This document shows, in pieces, positions 41,569 to 50,595 of a DNA stretch of 64,000 nucleotides; positions within the stretch are counted from its first letter, which is position 1; the number at the start of each line of letters is the position of its first letter. The DNA comes from Hoeflea sp. BAL378. GTDB lineage: Bacteria > Pseudomonadota > Alphaproteobacteria > Rhizobiales > Rhizobiaceae. Below the pieces are notes generated by a model that was not told the origin of the DNA, ran no database searches, and saw nothing but the letters and a program-made list of their open reading frames with translations. Location: assembly GCF_000759435.1 (NCBI RefSeq), contig NZ_JRJG01000024.1, positions 52,096 to 116,095 of the forward strand. The letters are read 5' to 3'. A program made the translations under genes and the position numbers.

Positions 41569-42603
41569 TCAGTGTGCGACCGGTGCGTCCGCGCGCATCA
41601 GCCCCTCGGATTTGAGCTCCGCCCAGAGCGCGGCGGGGATCTTCGCCGTGGCCGCCTTGAGATTGGCTTCGACTTCGGCGACCCCCTGGCCGCCGGGAAT
41701 GACCGAGACCACCGCGGGATGCCCGAGTGGAAACTGGAACGCCGCATCCACCATCCGCACCTTGTGCCGATCGCACACGGCCTCGATGCGGGCGACCCGG
41801 TCGAGGATGTCCTGCGGCGCCGGATCGTAATTGTAGAAGGCTCCGGGCTTGGGGCCGGTGGCGAGGATCCCGGAATTGTAGGGGCCACCGATGATGATGC
41901 CGATGCCGCGCTCGGCCGCCAGCGGCAGGAAGCTCTCGAGCGCCTCCTGCTCGAGCAGCGTGTAGCGGCCGGCCAGCAGGAACAGGTCGAAATCTCCCCG
42001 CTCGGCCATCCACTGACAGGGCTGCCATTCATTGACGCCGGCACCGAAGGCGGCGATCACGCCCTGCTCGCGCAGTTCCACCAGAGCCCGGTAACCGCCG
42101 TTCATCAGCTCGTCGAGCTTCGCGTCCAGCGCCTGCTGGCTGCCGTGGTTGAAGATGTCGAGATCATGGGCGAACAGGATGTCGATGCGGTCGACGCCGA
42201 GCCGCTCGAGCGAGGCTTCGAGCGACCGCATCACCCCGTCATAGCTGTAGTCGTAGACCTCCTTGCGCGCCGGCACGTCGAAGAACTTGCCGATGCAGTC
42301 GCGCTCCTCGCCCGCCTCGCAGCGCCTGAGCAACCGCCCGATCTTGGTCGACAGCACATAGTCGCCGCGGGGCTTTCCCCGCAGGAACCGGTTCATCCGC
42401 GTCTCCGCCAGACCCAGGCCGTAAAGCGGGGCAGTGTCGAAATAGCGCACGCCGAGATCCCAGGCGCGGGAGAGCACCGCATCGGCCTCCTCCTCGCCAA
42501 TCGCCCTGTAGAGATTGCCCAGCGGCGCCGTGCCGAAGCCGAGTTCGGTGAAGGTCAGCCCGCCATGTCCGAGCCTGTCCCAATGTCGTGTCTTCAATTG
42601 CAT
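41569..42603 (-). CDS. Aldo/keto reductase (D-threo-aldose 1-dehydrogenase-like)
   Basis: A 344-aa NAD(P)-dependent AKR. The catalytic Asp and Tyr lie in RYFDTAPLYGLGLAE, the Lys in VLSTKIGRLL and the His in ILFAHDLD. The sequence resembles L-fucose/D-threo-aldose 1-dehydrogenases, which oxidise an aldose at C1 to a lactone. The ATG at 42603 follows AGGGAGGTGC. Only 18 bp separate it from the CTAACATGCTAG operator, on the other side of which the BtpA operon begins. With the RbsD/FucU mutarotase of the same locus, oxidation of an aldose anomer is plausible. Confidence 0.9.
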   Translation of the reverse strand: MQLKTRHWDRLGHGGLTFTELGFGTAPLGNLYRAIGEEEADAVLSRAWDLGVRYFDTAPLYGLGLAETRMNRFLRGKPRGDYVLSTKIGRLLRRCEAGEERDCIGKFFDVPARKEVYDYSYDGVMRSLEASLERLGVDRIDILFAHDLDIFNHGSQQALDAKLDELMNGGYRALVELREQGVIAAFGAGVNEWQPCQWMAERGDFDLFLLAGRYTLLEQEALESFLPLAAERGIGIIIGGPYNSGILATGPKPGAFYNYDPAPQDILDRVARIEAVCDRHKVRMVDAAFQFPLGHPAVVSVIPGGQGVAEVEANLKAATAKIPAALWAELKSEGLMRADAPVAH

Positions 42604-42620
42604 CCGCACCTCCCTGCCTG

Positions 42621-42635
42621 CTAACATGCTAGTAT
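42621..42635. promoter_or_regulatory. Putative GntR operator, site 2
   Basis: CTAACATGCTAGTAT is identical over 15 bp to the element at 50596-50610. It lies in the 87-bp divergent gap between the aldo/keto reductase and BtpA genes. The overlapping TATAAT at 42633-42638 could be the -10 of the BtpA operon, so a bound repressor would occlude it. Confidence 0.7.
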
Positions 42636-42690
42636 AATTGTGGATCGGCTGCATAGTCCCGCGTGCGGACTTCGGCGCAAGGGGGGTATT

Positions 42691-43503
42691 TTGGACAATT
42701 TCAGACAGGTGTTCGGGCCGGGCAAGCCGGTGATCGGCATGGTGCATCTGGGCGCGCTGCCGGGCTCGCCGCTCCATGATGGCGAGGCGGGACTCGACGG
42801 GCTGTTGGCCGCCGCCCGCGCCGACCTCACGGCGCTTCAAGCGGCCGGATTCGACGCGGTCATGTTCGGAAACGAGAACGACCGGCCTTACGAATTCGCT
42901 GTCGACACCGCCTCGACCGCCACCATGGCCTATGTGATCGGCCAGCTCCGCGGCGAGATCACGGTACCGTTCGGCGTCAATGTGCTGTGGGACCCGATGA
43001 GCACGATCGCACTTGCGGCGGCGACCGGCGCCCGCTTCGTGCGCGAGATCTTCACCGGAACCTATGCCAGCGACATGGGGCCGTGGACGCCGGATGCGGG
43101 CAAGGCGATGCGCTACCGCGATCGCCTCGGCCGGCGCGACCTGGCGATGCTCTACAATGTCTCGGCCGAATTCGCCGACAGCCTCGACCGGCGGCCGCTC
43201 GCCGACCGGGCGCGCAGCGCCGTGTTCTCCTCGATCCCCGATGCGGTGCTTGTCTCCGGCCAGATCACTGGCGAGGCGGCGGCGCTGTCCGATCTCGAGG
43301 CGGTCAAGAAGGTGCTGCCCAACACCCCTGTGCTCGCCAACACCGGCGTCAAGCACGCGACCATCGCCGATGTGCTTGCAGTTGCCGACGGCTGCATCAT
43401 CGGCTCGGCGCTCAAGATCGACGGCGACACCTGGAAGGCGATCGACCCCCACCGCGCCCAGGACCTGATGGACCGGGCGCGCGCGGCGCGGGGCGGCGCA
43501 TGA
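42691..43503 (+). CDS. BtpA/SgcQ family protein
   Basis: A 270-aa protein of the BtpA family, a TIM-barrel-like group including cyanobacterial BtpA and E. coli SgcQ. Diagnostic are KPVIGMVHLGALPGSP at the N-terminus, FDAVMFGNENDRPY, FVREIFTGTYASDMG and LANTGVKHATIADVLAVADG. The biochemical function of the family is unsettled. I start it at TTG 42691 behind GGGGGG; a GTG at 42640 would lie in the promoter. It overlaps the M42-type gene by four bases, repeating the SgcQ-SgcX partnership of the E. coli sgc operon. This suggests a sugar-related role. Confidence 0.88.
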   Translation: MDNFRQVFGPGKPVIGMVHLGALPGSPLHDGEAGLDGLLAAARADLTALQAAGFDAVMFGNENDRPYEFAVDTASTATMAYVIGQLRGEITVPFGVNVLWDPMSTIALAAATGARFVREIFTGTYASDMGPWTPDAGKAMRYRDRLGRRDLAMLYNVSAEFADSLDRRPLADRARSAVFSSIPDAVLVSGQITGEAAALSDLEAVKKVLPNTPVLANTGVKHATIADVLAVADGCIIGSALKIDGDTWKAIDPHRAQDLMDRARAARGGA

Positions 43504-44600
43504 TGCGGCAAAGATTGCGGCAGGACCTGATCGACCTGATGATGACGCCGGGCCTTTCGGGCCACGAGGAACGGGTGGCGAAGCTGATCCGAAGCCGGCT
43601 TTCCGATGCGGGCATCTCGAGCCGAGTGGACCGCATGGGCAATGTCATCGCCAGCTTCGAGGGCGACGCGTCCTCCCCTTCTGTGATGATCTTCACCCAC
43701 ATGGACCAGTTGGGCTTCTTCGTGCGCAGGATCGAGGCGGACGGGCTGATCCGGGTCGAGCGGATGGGCGGCGTTTCCGAACGCGCGATGGCGGCGCAGG
43801 CGGTGACGCTGTGCGTGGGCGAAGGCCGCGACGTGCCGGGCATCATCTTGAACAAGGCGCATCACGCCACCCCGCCCGACGAGAAGTACAAGGTGCTGAC
43901 CGCGCCCGACATCAGGATCGACACCGGCCATGGCTCGAAACAGGCGGTGGAAGCGGCAGGAGTCCGGATCGGCACCCCGGTGGTCTACCTGCCCCGGGTC
44001 ATCGAGCTCGCCGGCGACAGGATCGCCGGAACCTCGGTCGACGACCGCGCCGGCTGCGCTTCCCTTCTGGAGATCGCCCGCGGCCTCGCCACGCGCGACG
44101 GCAATGGACCGTCCGTGCATGTGGTGTTCAGCGTGCAGGAGGAATTCAACCTGCGCGGCGCGCTCGTGGCGGCCCAGGCGCTCAAGCCCGACATCGCCAT
44201 CCAGATCGACCTGATGCTCGCCACTGACACGCCGGACATGGAAGACAGGGGCGAGATGCGGCTCGGCGGCGGGCCCGGCATCAGCCTCTATTCGTTCCAT
44301 GGCCGCGGCACGCTCAACGGCGTGATCCCCCATCCGGCGATGGTCGAGCTGTTCGAGCAGACCTCCGAAAGCCTGGCGATGCCGTTGCAGCGCTCGGCCC
44401 AGGTGGGCGTTCTGACCGACCTCTCCCATGTCCAGCTTGTGGGCGAAGGCGTGGCCTCGATCGACATCGGATTTCCGATGCGCCATTCGCACTCGACCGT
44501 CGAATGCTGCGATCTGGGCGATCTCGAGGCGATTACCAGGCTGGCGCTGGCGGCGATCGGCCGCATCGGCCCGGACTTCAAGCTGACGCGGGAGACCTGA
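43500..44600 (+). CDS. M42 family metallo-hydrolase (SgcX-like)
   Basis: A 366-aa protein of the M42 glutamyl aminopeptidase/endoglucanase group. The co-catalytic metal residues are visible: His67 (FTHMDQLGF), Asp181/182 (SVDDRAG), Glu214/215 (VQEEFNLRG), Asp237 (QIDLMLATD) and a His in MRHSHS near 329-331. The family is annotated as peptidase or cellulase, but SgcX sits in a sugar operon and here again it is coupled to a BtpA protein and followed by an FGGY kinase after one base. A sugar-conjugate or lactone hydrolase is a reasonable alternative. True substrate unknown. Confidence 0.9.
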   Translation: MMRQRLRQDLIDLMMTPGLSGHEERVAKLIRSRLSDAGISSRVDRMGNVIASFEGDASSPSVMIFTHMDQLGFFVRRIEADGLIRVERMGGVSERAMAAQAVTLCVGEGRDVPGIILNKAHHATPPDEKYKVLTAPDIRIDTGHGSKQAVEAAGVRIGTPVVYLPRVIELAGDRIAGTSVDDRAGCASLLEIARGLATRDGNGPSVHVVFSVQEEFNLRGALVAAQALKPDIAIQIDLMLATDTPDMEDRGEMRLGGGPGISLYSFHGRGTLNGVIPHPAMVELFEQTSESLAMPLQRSAQVGVLTDLSHVQLVGEGVASIDIGFPMRHSHSTVECCDLGDLEAITRLALAAIGRIGPDFKLTRET

Positions 44601-44601
44601 G

Positions 44602-46095
44602 ATGGGCTACACGCTGGGCGTCGACATCGGCACCTTCGAATCCAAGGGCGTGCTGGTCGAGGATGGCGGACGCATCGTCGCGCAGGCGTCCCGCGCGCAT
44701 GAGATGATCGTCCCCCGCGCCGGCTGGGCCGAGCACCGGGCCGAGGAGAACTGGTGGGGCGACTTCGTCTTCATCACCCGCAGGCTGATCGCCGACAGCG
44801 GCATCGACCCTTCGAAGATCCGCGCGGTGGCCACATCGGCGATCGGACCCTGCATGCTGCCGGTCGACGCGGACGGCGCGCCGCTCATCAACGGCGTGCT
44901 CTACGGCGTCGACACGCGCGCGGCCCGCGAGATCGAGGATCTCAACGCCGAAATCGGCGCGGACACGATCCTCGCCCGCTGCGGCAATGCGCTGACCTCG
45001 CAGTCGGTCGGCCCGAAGATCCTCTGGTTCAGGCGTAACCACCCGGACCTCTGGGTGCGCACCGCGCGGATCCTGACGTCCACCAGCTACATCACTTCCA
45101 GGCTCACCGGGGAGTATGTGATCGACCACTATACGGCCGCGAATTTCTCGCCGCTCTACGACATGGCGCGGCAGGACTGGTGCTTTGATCTCAGCGACAT
45201 CTGCCCGCCGGAGATGCTGCCCAAGCTGATGTGGTCGACCGACATCGCGGGCCACGTCACCGAAGCGGCGGCGCGCGAGACCGGACTTGCCGCGGGCACG
45301 CCGGTCACCTGCGGCACCATCGATGCGGCGGCGGAAGCCGTCAGCGTCGGCGTCCGGGGACCGGGCGACATGATGATGATGTATGGCTCGACCATCTTCA
45401 TCATCCTGCTGTCAGACAAGCCCCTGTCGGACCCGCGGCTCTGGCATGCGCCCTGGCTGTTTCAGGGCCAGCACGCGGCGATGGCGGGCCTTGCCACCTC
45501 CGGCACCCTGACCCACTGGTTCCGTGACCGCTTTGCCCGCGAGCTCGACCGGGACGGCGCCTTCGGCGTTCTGGCCCGGGAGGCGGAAGCCTCGCCGCCC
45601 GGCGCCAGGGGGCTGATCTGCCTGCCCTATTTTTCCGGCGAGCGCACCCCGATCCATGATTCCAGCGCCAAGGGAACCTTCTTCGGCCTCGATCTCACCC
45701 ATGACCGGGGCGACATGTACCGCGCCGTGCTCGAGGGCATCGCCTCCGCCACGCGCCACATCGCCGACACCTATGCGGATGCCGGGCAAACGCCGGCCCG
45801 CGTGCTTGCGGTGGGCGGCGGCACCAAGAACCGGCCCTGGCTGCAGGCGACATCCGACCTCACCGGCCTCGACCAGATCGTCTGTTCGGTCACCACCGGC
45901 GCCTCCTATGGCGACGCCTTTCTCGCGGCGCTCGCCGTCGGCCAGGTCAAACCGGACGACATCGAGAGCTGGAACCCGGCGGGCGAGACCATCGCGGCCC
46001 AGGAGCACGCGGCCTATGCGCGGCAGTACCCCTTGTTTCTCCAGCTCTATGAGCGGACCAGGGACATCATGGCAGCCTTGGGACATGACACATGA
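44602..46095 (+). CDS. FGGY family carbohydrate kinase
   Basis: A 497-aa two-domain sugar kinase. The N-terminal phosphate motif is LGVDIGTFESKGVLVE, and the C-terminal domain shows GTIDAAAEAVSVGV, MYGSTIFIILL and the nucleotide site VLAVGGGTKNRPWLQ. It belongs with xylulokinase- or glycerol-kinase-like FGGY proteins and probably phosphorylates a ketose or polyol imported by the adjacent transporter. It follows the M42-type gene by one base and overlaps the SIS gene by four bases, so four genes form one tight translational unit. Confidence 0.93.
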   Translation: MGYTLGVDIGTFESKGVLVEDGGRIVAQASRAHEMIVPRAGWAEHRAEENWWGDFVFITRRLIADSGIDPSKIRAVATSAIGPCMLPVDADGAPLINGVLYGVDTRAAREIEDLNAEIGADTILARCGNALTSQSVGPKILWFRRNHPDLWVRTARILTSTSYITSRLTGEYVIDHYTAANFSPLYDMARQDWCFDLSDICPPEMLPKLMWSTDIAGHVTEAAARETGLAAGTPVTCGTIDAAAEAVSVGVRGPGDMMMMYGSTIFIILLSDKPLSDPRLWHAPWLFQGQHAAMAGLATSGTLTHWFRDRFARELDRDGAFGVLAREAEASPPGARGLICLPYFSGERTPIHDSSAKGTFFGLDLTHDRGDMYRAVLEGIASATRHIADTYADAGQTPARVLAVGGGTKNRPWLQATSDLTGLDQIVCSVTTGASYGDAFLAALAVGQVKPDDIESWNPAGETIAAQEHAAYARQYPLFLQLYERTRDIMAALGHDT

Positions 46096-46637
46096 GCCAG
46101 TTTGAGCAGGCCCTGCATGAAATCGGTTCGGTGCTGGAACGCATGCGCGACGACGACATCGAACGCGTCACGGAGATGATCGCCTCCGCGAACACCATTG
46201 TCGCCTATGGCTGCGGACGCGAAAGCCTGCAGATCCAGGGCTTCGTCATGCGGCTCTATCATCTGGGGCTCAGGGCTTCGATGCAGGACGCGATGACCAC
46301 GCCGCCGCTCGGGTCCGGCGACCTGTTCCTCTGCTCGGCCGGCCCGGGCGAGCTCTCAACTGTTAGCGCGCTGATGCGGGTCGCGCGCGCGGCGGGCGCC
46401 CGGATCCTGTTCCTGACCGCCGAACCCGAATGCGCCGCCGCGCGCCTTGCCGATCTGGTCCTGAACGTTCCGGCGCAGACCATGGCGCGGGACGTGGGCG
46501 GGAGCTCCACCCTGCCGATGGGATCGGTCTATGAAGGCGCGCTGTTCGTGCTGTTCGAGATCCTGGTGCTGCGGCTCAGGGATCGCCTGGGCGAAACCAG
46601 CGAGACCATGCGGGCGCGGCACACCAACATGGAATAG
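46092..46637 (+). CDS. SIS domain protein, 6-phospho-3-hexuloisomerase-like
   Basis: A 181-aa sugar isomerase (SIS) domain protein of the HxlB length class. IVAYGCGRESLQIQGFVMRLYHLG gives the phosphosugar-binding start, followed by GDLFLCSAGPGELSTVSALM and ARILFLTAEPECAAARLADLVL. HxlB isomerises 3-hexulose-6-phosphate, but the aldolase partner HxlA is absent here. A related phosphoketose isomerisation following the FGGY kinase is therefore more likely. It is the last gene of the BtpA, M42, kinase and SIS unit and converges with the permease gene at 46695. Confidence 0.88.
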   Translation: MSQFEQALHEIGSVLERMRDDDIERVTEMIASANTIVAYGCGRESLQIQGFVMRLYHLGLRASMQDAMTTPPLGSGDLFLCSAGPGELSTVSALMRVARAAGARILFLTAEPECAAARLADLVLNVPAQTMARDVGGSSTLPMGSVYEGALFVLFEILVLRLRDRLGETSETMRARHTNME

Positions 46638-46694
46638 ACCTCGCAGAGGGAGCTGCGCACGAAGAAAGCGCGCTTCGCCGCCTCCGTCCGTGGC

Positions 46695-47612
46695 TCATTT
46701 CACCGCGCCGGCGGCCATGCCCTTGATGATGTAGCGCTCGAGTACGATGCCGATGGCGATCAGCGGCAGGATCGCCGCGAAGGACAGCGCCGCCATCGAC
46801 CACCAGCTGATCCCCTGGCTGCCGGTCTGGCTCGCCACCATCACCGGCAGCGTGTTGGCGTGGGTCGAGGTCAGCAGCGCGGCGAAAAAATACTCGTTCC
46901 AGGTCAGCACCAGCGACAGGATGAAGGCCGCCACCATGCCGGGCAGCGCGATCGGCAGCACGATGGTGGCGAACGCCCCCCAGATCGACAGCCCGTCGAC
47001 GAGGGCTGCCTCCTCGAGCTCCTTTGGGATGCCCGCGAACTGGTCGCGCATGATCCAGATGACGATCGGCAGGACCGTCAATGTATAGAGCAGGATCAGG
47101 CCGATCCGCGTGTCGAGCAGCGCCAGCGACTTGTAGAGCACCAGGAAGGGCAGAGCCAGAACCACCGGCGGCAGGATCAACTGGCTCAGGAAGAAGAACG
47201 AGATGTCGGAATTGCGCATGAAGCCGAAGCGATAGGAAAAGCGCGACAGGCCGTAGGCCGCGAGCGAACCCAGGAACACCGCCAGCCCCGAAGAGCAGAG
47301 CGCGGTGATGACCGAATTGTAGAAGCGCTTGAGGAATTCTTCGCGCACGGTGGATTCGGCCCAGATCGTGTCTGGCGACAGGCCGAGCGATCTCCAGCCC
47401 AAGGATTTCGGCTGGTAGTCCCAGTACGGGATCAGGTTTCCCTTCATCACGTCCGGTGCCATCTTGAACGAGGTGGTGATGGTCCAGTAGATCGGAAACA
47501 GGCAGATGATCGCCCAGAGGATCAGCACGCCGTAGATCGCCACGCGGCCCGAGAACCATTTCGCCTTGACGGCGAGATCGTCGGGACTGTCGTGAAAGAT
47601 CTGCTGGCTCAT
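46695..47612 (-). CDS. Carbohydrate ABC transporter permease (CUT1, MalG type)
   Basis: A 305-aa permease with six helices. The EAA loop is EEAALVDGLSIWGAFATIVLPIALPG and the C-terminus ends RYIIKGMAAGAVK, typical of MalG-type proteins. AGG-rich GGAGGCGGGAG precedes the ATG. It forms a heterodimer with the permease encoded 16 bp upstream and works with the binding protein at 48804 and, most likely, the ATPase at 50687. Load: the unknown carbohydrate of this locus. Confidence 0.94.
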   Translation of the reverse strand: MSQQIFHDSPDDLAVKAKWFSGRVAIYGVLILWAIICLFPIYWTITTSFKMAPDVMKGNLIPYWDYQPKSLGWRSLGLSPDTIWAESTVREEFLKRFYNSVITALCSSGLAVFLGSLAAYGLSRFSYRFGFMRNSDISFFFLSQLILPPVVLALPFLVLYKSLALLDTRIGLILLYTLTVLPIVIWIMRDQFAGIPKELEEAALVDGLSIWGAFATIVLPIALPGMVAAFILSLVLTWNEYFFAALLTSTHANTLPVMVASQTGSQGISWWSMAALSFAAILPLIAIGIVLERYIIKGMAAGAVK

Positions 47613-47628
47613 TCTCCCGCCTCCCCGG

Positions 47629-48675
47629 TCAGTAGCGCGGCCGCGCCCAGCGGTCGGTGAGTTTCATGACGATCGTGATCGCGATCACGATCAGCACCAG
47701 GTAGACCATCGCCAGAAGTGTGCCGTAGCCGACATTCGAGCGGTCGCGGTATTCGCGGAAGATGAAGCTGGTGACGCTGTCGGTCGCGCCCCCCGGCCCG
47801 CCCGCGGTGACGTTGATGATGATGTCGGCGAGCTTCAGCTTGAAGATGATGCGGATCAGGATCACCGTGATCGACACCGGCAGCATCAGCGGGAATGTCA
47901 CTTCCCAGAAGCCGCGCCAGGCCTTTGCGCCATCCACCTTGGCGGCTTCCTGGATGTCCTTCGGGATCGCCTGCAGCCCGGCGAGGATCATGATCATCAT
48001 GAACGGGATATAGGTCCAGGCGTCCATCACCATGATCGTCAGCCGCGCCATTTCCGGCGTTCCGAAGAACGAGGGGTTCTCCCAGCCGAGTTCGCGGGCG
48101 AGCCGCGCGAGCGGGCCGAAGCGCGCCTCCATCATCGACTTGCCGATCATCCAGCTCACGGCCACCGGCGACAGCATCAGCGGCATCAGGAAAGCGACGC
48201 GGAAGAACTTGCGCGCCCGGATCTGCGAGTTGAGCAGCAGCGCCAGCCCGAAGGCGATGGCGTATTCGACGATGATGGCCAGCGTGTAGCGCACCATGTT
48301 GGCGAGCGCGTTCCAGTAGAAGCCGTCGGTCCACATCTGGCGAAGATTGTCGAGGCCGTTGAAGGCCCGTCCCGTCGGCGAGGACAGGTTCCAGTCCGAA
48401 AACGCGATCACCAGCCCGAACAGCAGCGGGAAGACCACCATGGAGACGACGAACAGCGCCGCCGGCAGCACGAACAGCACCCGCTTGCCCCGTTCGCCAC
48501 GGATCAGCACCTGGCCCCAGCAGAGGCAGATCGCCCAGAGCACATAGGCGTAGAGCGTCGGCCGCCAGGTGGAAAAGCCGAAATCGGCGTGGCCGGTTTC
48601 CTGCAGCGTCTGCGCGAGCGCCACCAGCCCCAGCACCAGCGCCGAGCCCCACATCAGCGCCCTCCCGAACGCCAT
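47629..48675 (-). CDS. Carbohydrate ABC transporter permease (CUT1, MalF type)
   Basis: A permease with seven or more helices and the EAA loop IQEAAKVDGAKAWRGFWEVTFPLMLP. Two helices precede the standard core (ALMWGSALVLGLVALAQ, LYAYVLWAICLCWGQ). The start is unclear. The longest ATG frame begins at 48756, but that codon sits three bases after a 12-bp hairpin with no ribosome site. ATG 48675 (MAFGRALMWG, 348 aa) is used here; ATG 48654 has the best Shine-Dalgarno (GGGAGG) but would start inside the first helix. It follows the binding-protein gene and precedes its partner permease. Confidence 0.9.
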   Translation of the reverse strand: MAFGRALMWGSALVLGLVALAQTLQETGHADFGFSTWRPTLYAYVLWAICLCWGQVLIRGERGKRVLFVLPAALFVVSMVVFPLLFGLVIAFSDWNLSSPTGRAFNGLDNLRQMWTDGFYWNALANMVRYTLAIIVEYAIAFGLALLLNSQIRARKFFRVAFLMPLMLSPVAVSWMIGKSMMEARFGPLARLARELGWENPSFFGTPEMARLTIMVMDAWTYIPFMMIMILAGLQAIPKDIQEAAKVDGAKAWRGFWEVTFPLMLPVSITVILIRIIFKLKLADIIINVTAGGPGGATDSVTSFIFREYRDRSNVGYGTLLAMVYLVLIVIAITIVMKLTDRWARPRY

Positions 48676-48759
48676 CCTGCGTTGGGTGATATTGTCATTG
48701 GTGACAACGTGGAGGAAATCGCCCTGCTCGGCCACTGCGCATGTCCCGGATTGCATGAA

Positions 48760-48786
48760 GACGCCGGCGGTATGACCGCCGGCGTC
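48760..48786 (-). repeat. Strong intercistronic hairpin after binding-protein gene
   Basis: GACGCCGGCGGT and ACCGCCGGCGTC form a perfect 12-bp stem with a 3-base loop, 18 bp after the stop of the solute-binding-protein gene and before the permease gene. No T-run follows. It probably stabilises the upstream message and lowers permease expression relative to the binding protein. Confidence 0.75.
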
Positions 48787-48803
48787 AGGATCGGACCCTC
48801 GGG

Positions 48804-50435
48804 CTACATGCCGAGCGAGGCCTTGTAGAGCGCGATCTGGCTCTCGCGGCCGATCTGGTCGGTGATCTTCTCCCAGGCTGCGGCAATCGCGTCGGCGGTT
48901 TCCTGGGCCGAGCCGTACTGGCCGGCAAAGCCCTTGGCCAGTTCGTCCTCGGCCACCGAGTAGTACTGGAAGATTCCGGGGATGCGCGGCTCGATGGCGG
49001 CGTTGGGGTGGTTGTAGCTGTCGAGGTTCGAGCCGAGATAATCCTCGATGAAGGCCCGGTCATAGCCCGCCGCTTCCCACTCCTCGTAGTTGAAGTGGCT
49101 GTTGCGGTAGGGCTGGAAGCCGGACGGATAGGCCGAGGTCCACAGCGACAGGTCCTTGCCGCCGAGATGCGCCGCCGCCGACCAGGCCGCCTTGCGCTTC
49201 TTCTCGTCGCCCGAGACCCGGTTGGTGACATAGATGCCCCAGCCGATATAGGCCATGTTCGGCGCCTCGTTCATCTCCTCTTCCCAGGCTCCGCTGCGCC
49301 AGTTGTAGCGCCGGTCGGAGGCCGGGTTGATGCCGAAGCCGACCACGTCGCCCACCACCGACGTGTCGGAGGTGCGCGCCGAGGATCCCACGTCGCCCCA
49401 CCACATCAGCATCGAGCCGGTGCCGGCCAGGAACTGGCTGAAGGCCGTGGTGCCCGGGTCGGCGTTGATCTGGTCGGCCGGATAGGCGCCGGGCGTGGCG
49501 ATCAGGTCCATCACGTCCTGGAACGCCTGCACCCAACCCGGATTGTTGACCAGCGGCTTCATGGTGTCCGGCTCGAACAGCCAGGCGGCCTCGTCGGGAT
49601 GCTTGACATAGGCGGTGGCGCGGTTGGCGACGAAGTAGAAGCCGAAGCCGCCCCAGCCCTTGAGCGGGTCGAGATAGCCGTGGGCCGGCAGCCCGGTCAG
49701 CGGGTCTGTCTTGCCGGCGAGTTCCTTGGTGACGGCGTTGATCTGCTGCCAGGTCTTGGGCACTTCGGCGCCGCCGATGCCCTCGGGGCCGAAATAATCG
49801 GTCCGGTAGGCGAAGGTGTGGCAGTCGCCGTCGATGGTCACGCGGTAGGCCTTGCCGTCCCAGGTGCCGACCGGCGCCTTGAGGTAGTCCACCAGATCGT
49901 CGGCCTCGATCTGCTCGGCCACCCAGGCCGGCATCTCGTCGAGCAGGCCGCGGCCGGCGGTGTCGCCCTCGAACGGAGCGCCCATCTCGAGAATGTCGAA
50001 GTCCACCGTGCCGGTGGCGATCGACTGCTGCAGGCGCGCATTGTAGTCCGCCTGCGCCAGATCGATCCAGTTGATCTTCGCGCCGGTATAGGCTTCCCAC
50101 GGCTTGAGGAAGCCGCGGAACAGGAAATTGTGCAGGTTCTGGTTGTTGAGCCCCATGAAGGTGAGCTCCACGCCGGCGAACTCGCCCTCGGCCACATTGG
50201 CCTTGGTGGCGGCAAGGCACATCTCGCCGACCTTCTGCCAGTCGGCATCGGTGGGCGATCCGGCGCCCACGCCCGGAATCTTCAGGATTTCGGCGCGCAC
50301 ATTGTCCTGTGCGGCGGCACTCTTCATGCCAAGCCCGCCCATGGCGGCCAGGCCGCCCACGGCGGCGGCTCCCTGCAGCAGCCTGCGGCGGCTCATCGCC
50401 ACCCGGACTGCATGTTCAAACAGATCAACTTTCAT
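48804..50435 (-). CDS. Extracellular solute-binding protein of CUT1 transporter, Tat-exported
   Basis: A 543-aa family 1-type binding protein, longer than the usual 410-440 aa. The N-terminus carries a twin-arginine motif (MSRRRLLQGAAAVGG, about residues 14-28), so it is probably exported folded. A typical stretch is WEAYTGAKINWIDLAQADYNARLQQSIATG, followed by WGGFGFYFVANRATAYVKHPDEAAWLFEPD. The ATG at 50435 follows GGGAGGGTG; a TTG at 50450 is rejected. A promoter TTGACA-N17-AATGTT on this strand (50563-50591) with the 15-bp GntR operator just upstream drives it. The ligand is unknown. Confidence 0.92.
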   Translation of the reverse strand: MKVDLFEHAVRVAMSRRRLLQGAAAVGGLAAMGGLGMKSAAAQDNVRAEILKIPGVGAGSPTDADWQKVGEMCLAATKANVAEGEFAGVELTFMGLNNQNLHNFLFRGFLKPWEAYTGAKINWIDLAQADYNARLQQSIATGTVDFDILEMGAPFEGDTAGRGLLDEMPAWVAEQIEADDLVDYLKAPVGTWDGKAYRVTIDGDCHTFAYRTDYFGPEGIGGAEVPKTWQQINAVTKELAGKTDPLTGLPAHGYLDPLKGWGGFGFYFVANRATAYVKHPDEAAWLFEPDTMKPLVNNPGWVQAFQDVMDLIATPGAYPADQINADPGTTAFSQFLAGTGSMLMWWGDVGSSARTSDTSVVGDVVGFGINPASDRRYNWRSGAWEEEMNEAPNMAYIGWGIYVTNRVSGDEKKRKAAWSAAAHLGGKDLSLWTSAYPSGFQPYRNSHFNYEEWEAAGYDRAFIEDYLGSNLDSYNHPNAAIEPRIPGIFQYYSVAEDELAKGFAGQYGSAQETADAIAAAWEKITDQIGRESQIALYKASLGM

Positions 50436-50562
50436 GAAACACCCTCCCAAGCGTTACACGCTCCTCGCGCGGTCCGGTCCAGGGAGGCGGCGGGACCAGG
50501 ATTTGGTCGTTGAACGCCTTGTCTTCCCAACGGCCGGGTCCGGACACACCGGACAGAGGCAA

Positions 50563-50591
50563 AACATTTCAGCCTTCCGCGGAGCTGTCAA
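50563..50591 (-). promoter_or_regulatory. Probable sigma-70 promoter of the CUT1 transporter operon
   Basis: On the minus strand TTGACA (50586-50591), a 17-base spacer and AATGTT (50563-50568) precede the binding-protein gene by about 128 bp. The -35 is perfect and the -10 is poor. The GntR operator at 50596 lies directly upstream of the -35. Confidence 0.5.
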
Positions 50592-50595
50592 GCAT

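Noticed and set aside
42987..43499. N-terminal extension of the M42-type gene overlapping BtpA in another frame
   Set aside because: The BtpA frame is clearly coding there, and the M42 family N-terminus matches the ATG at 43500.
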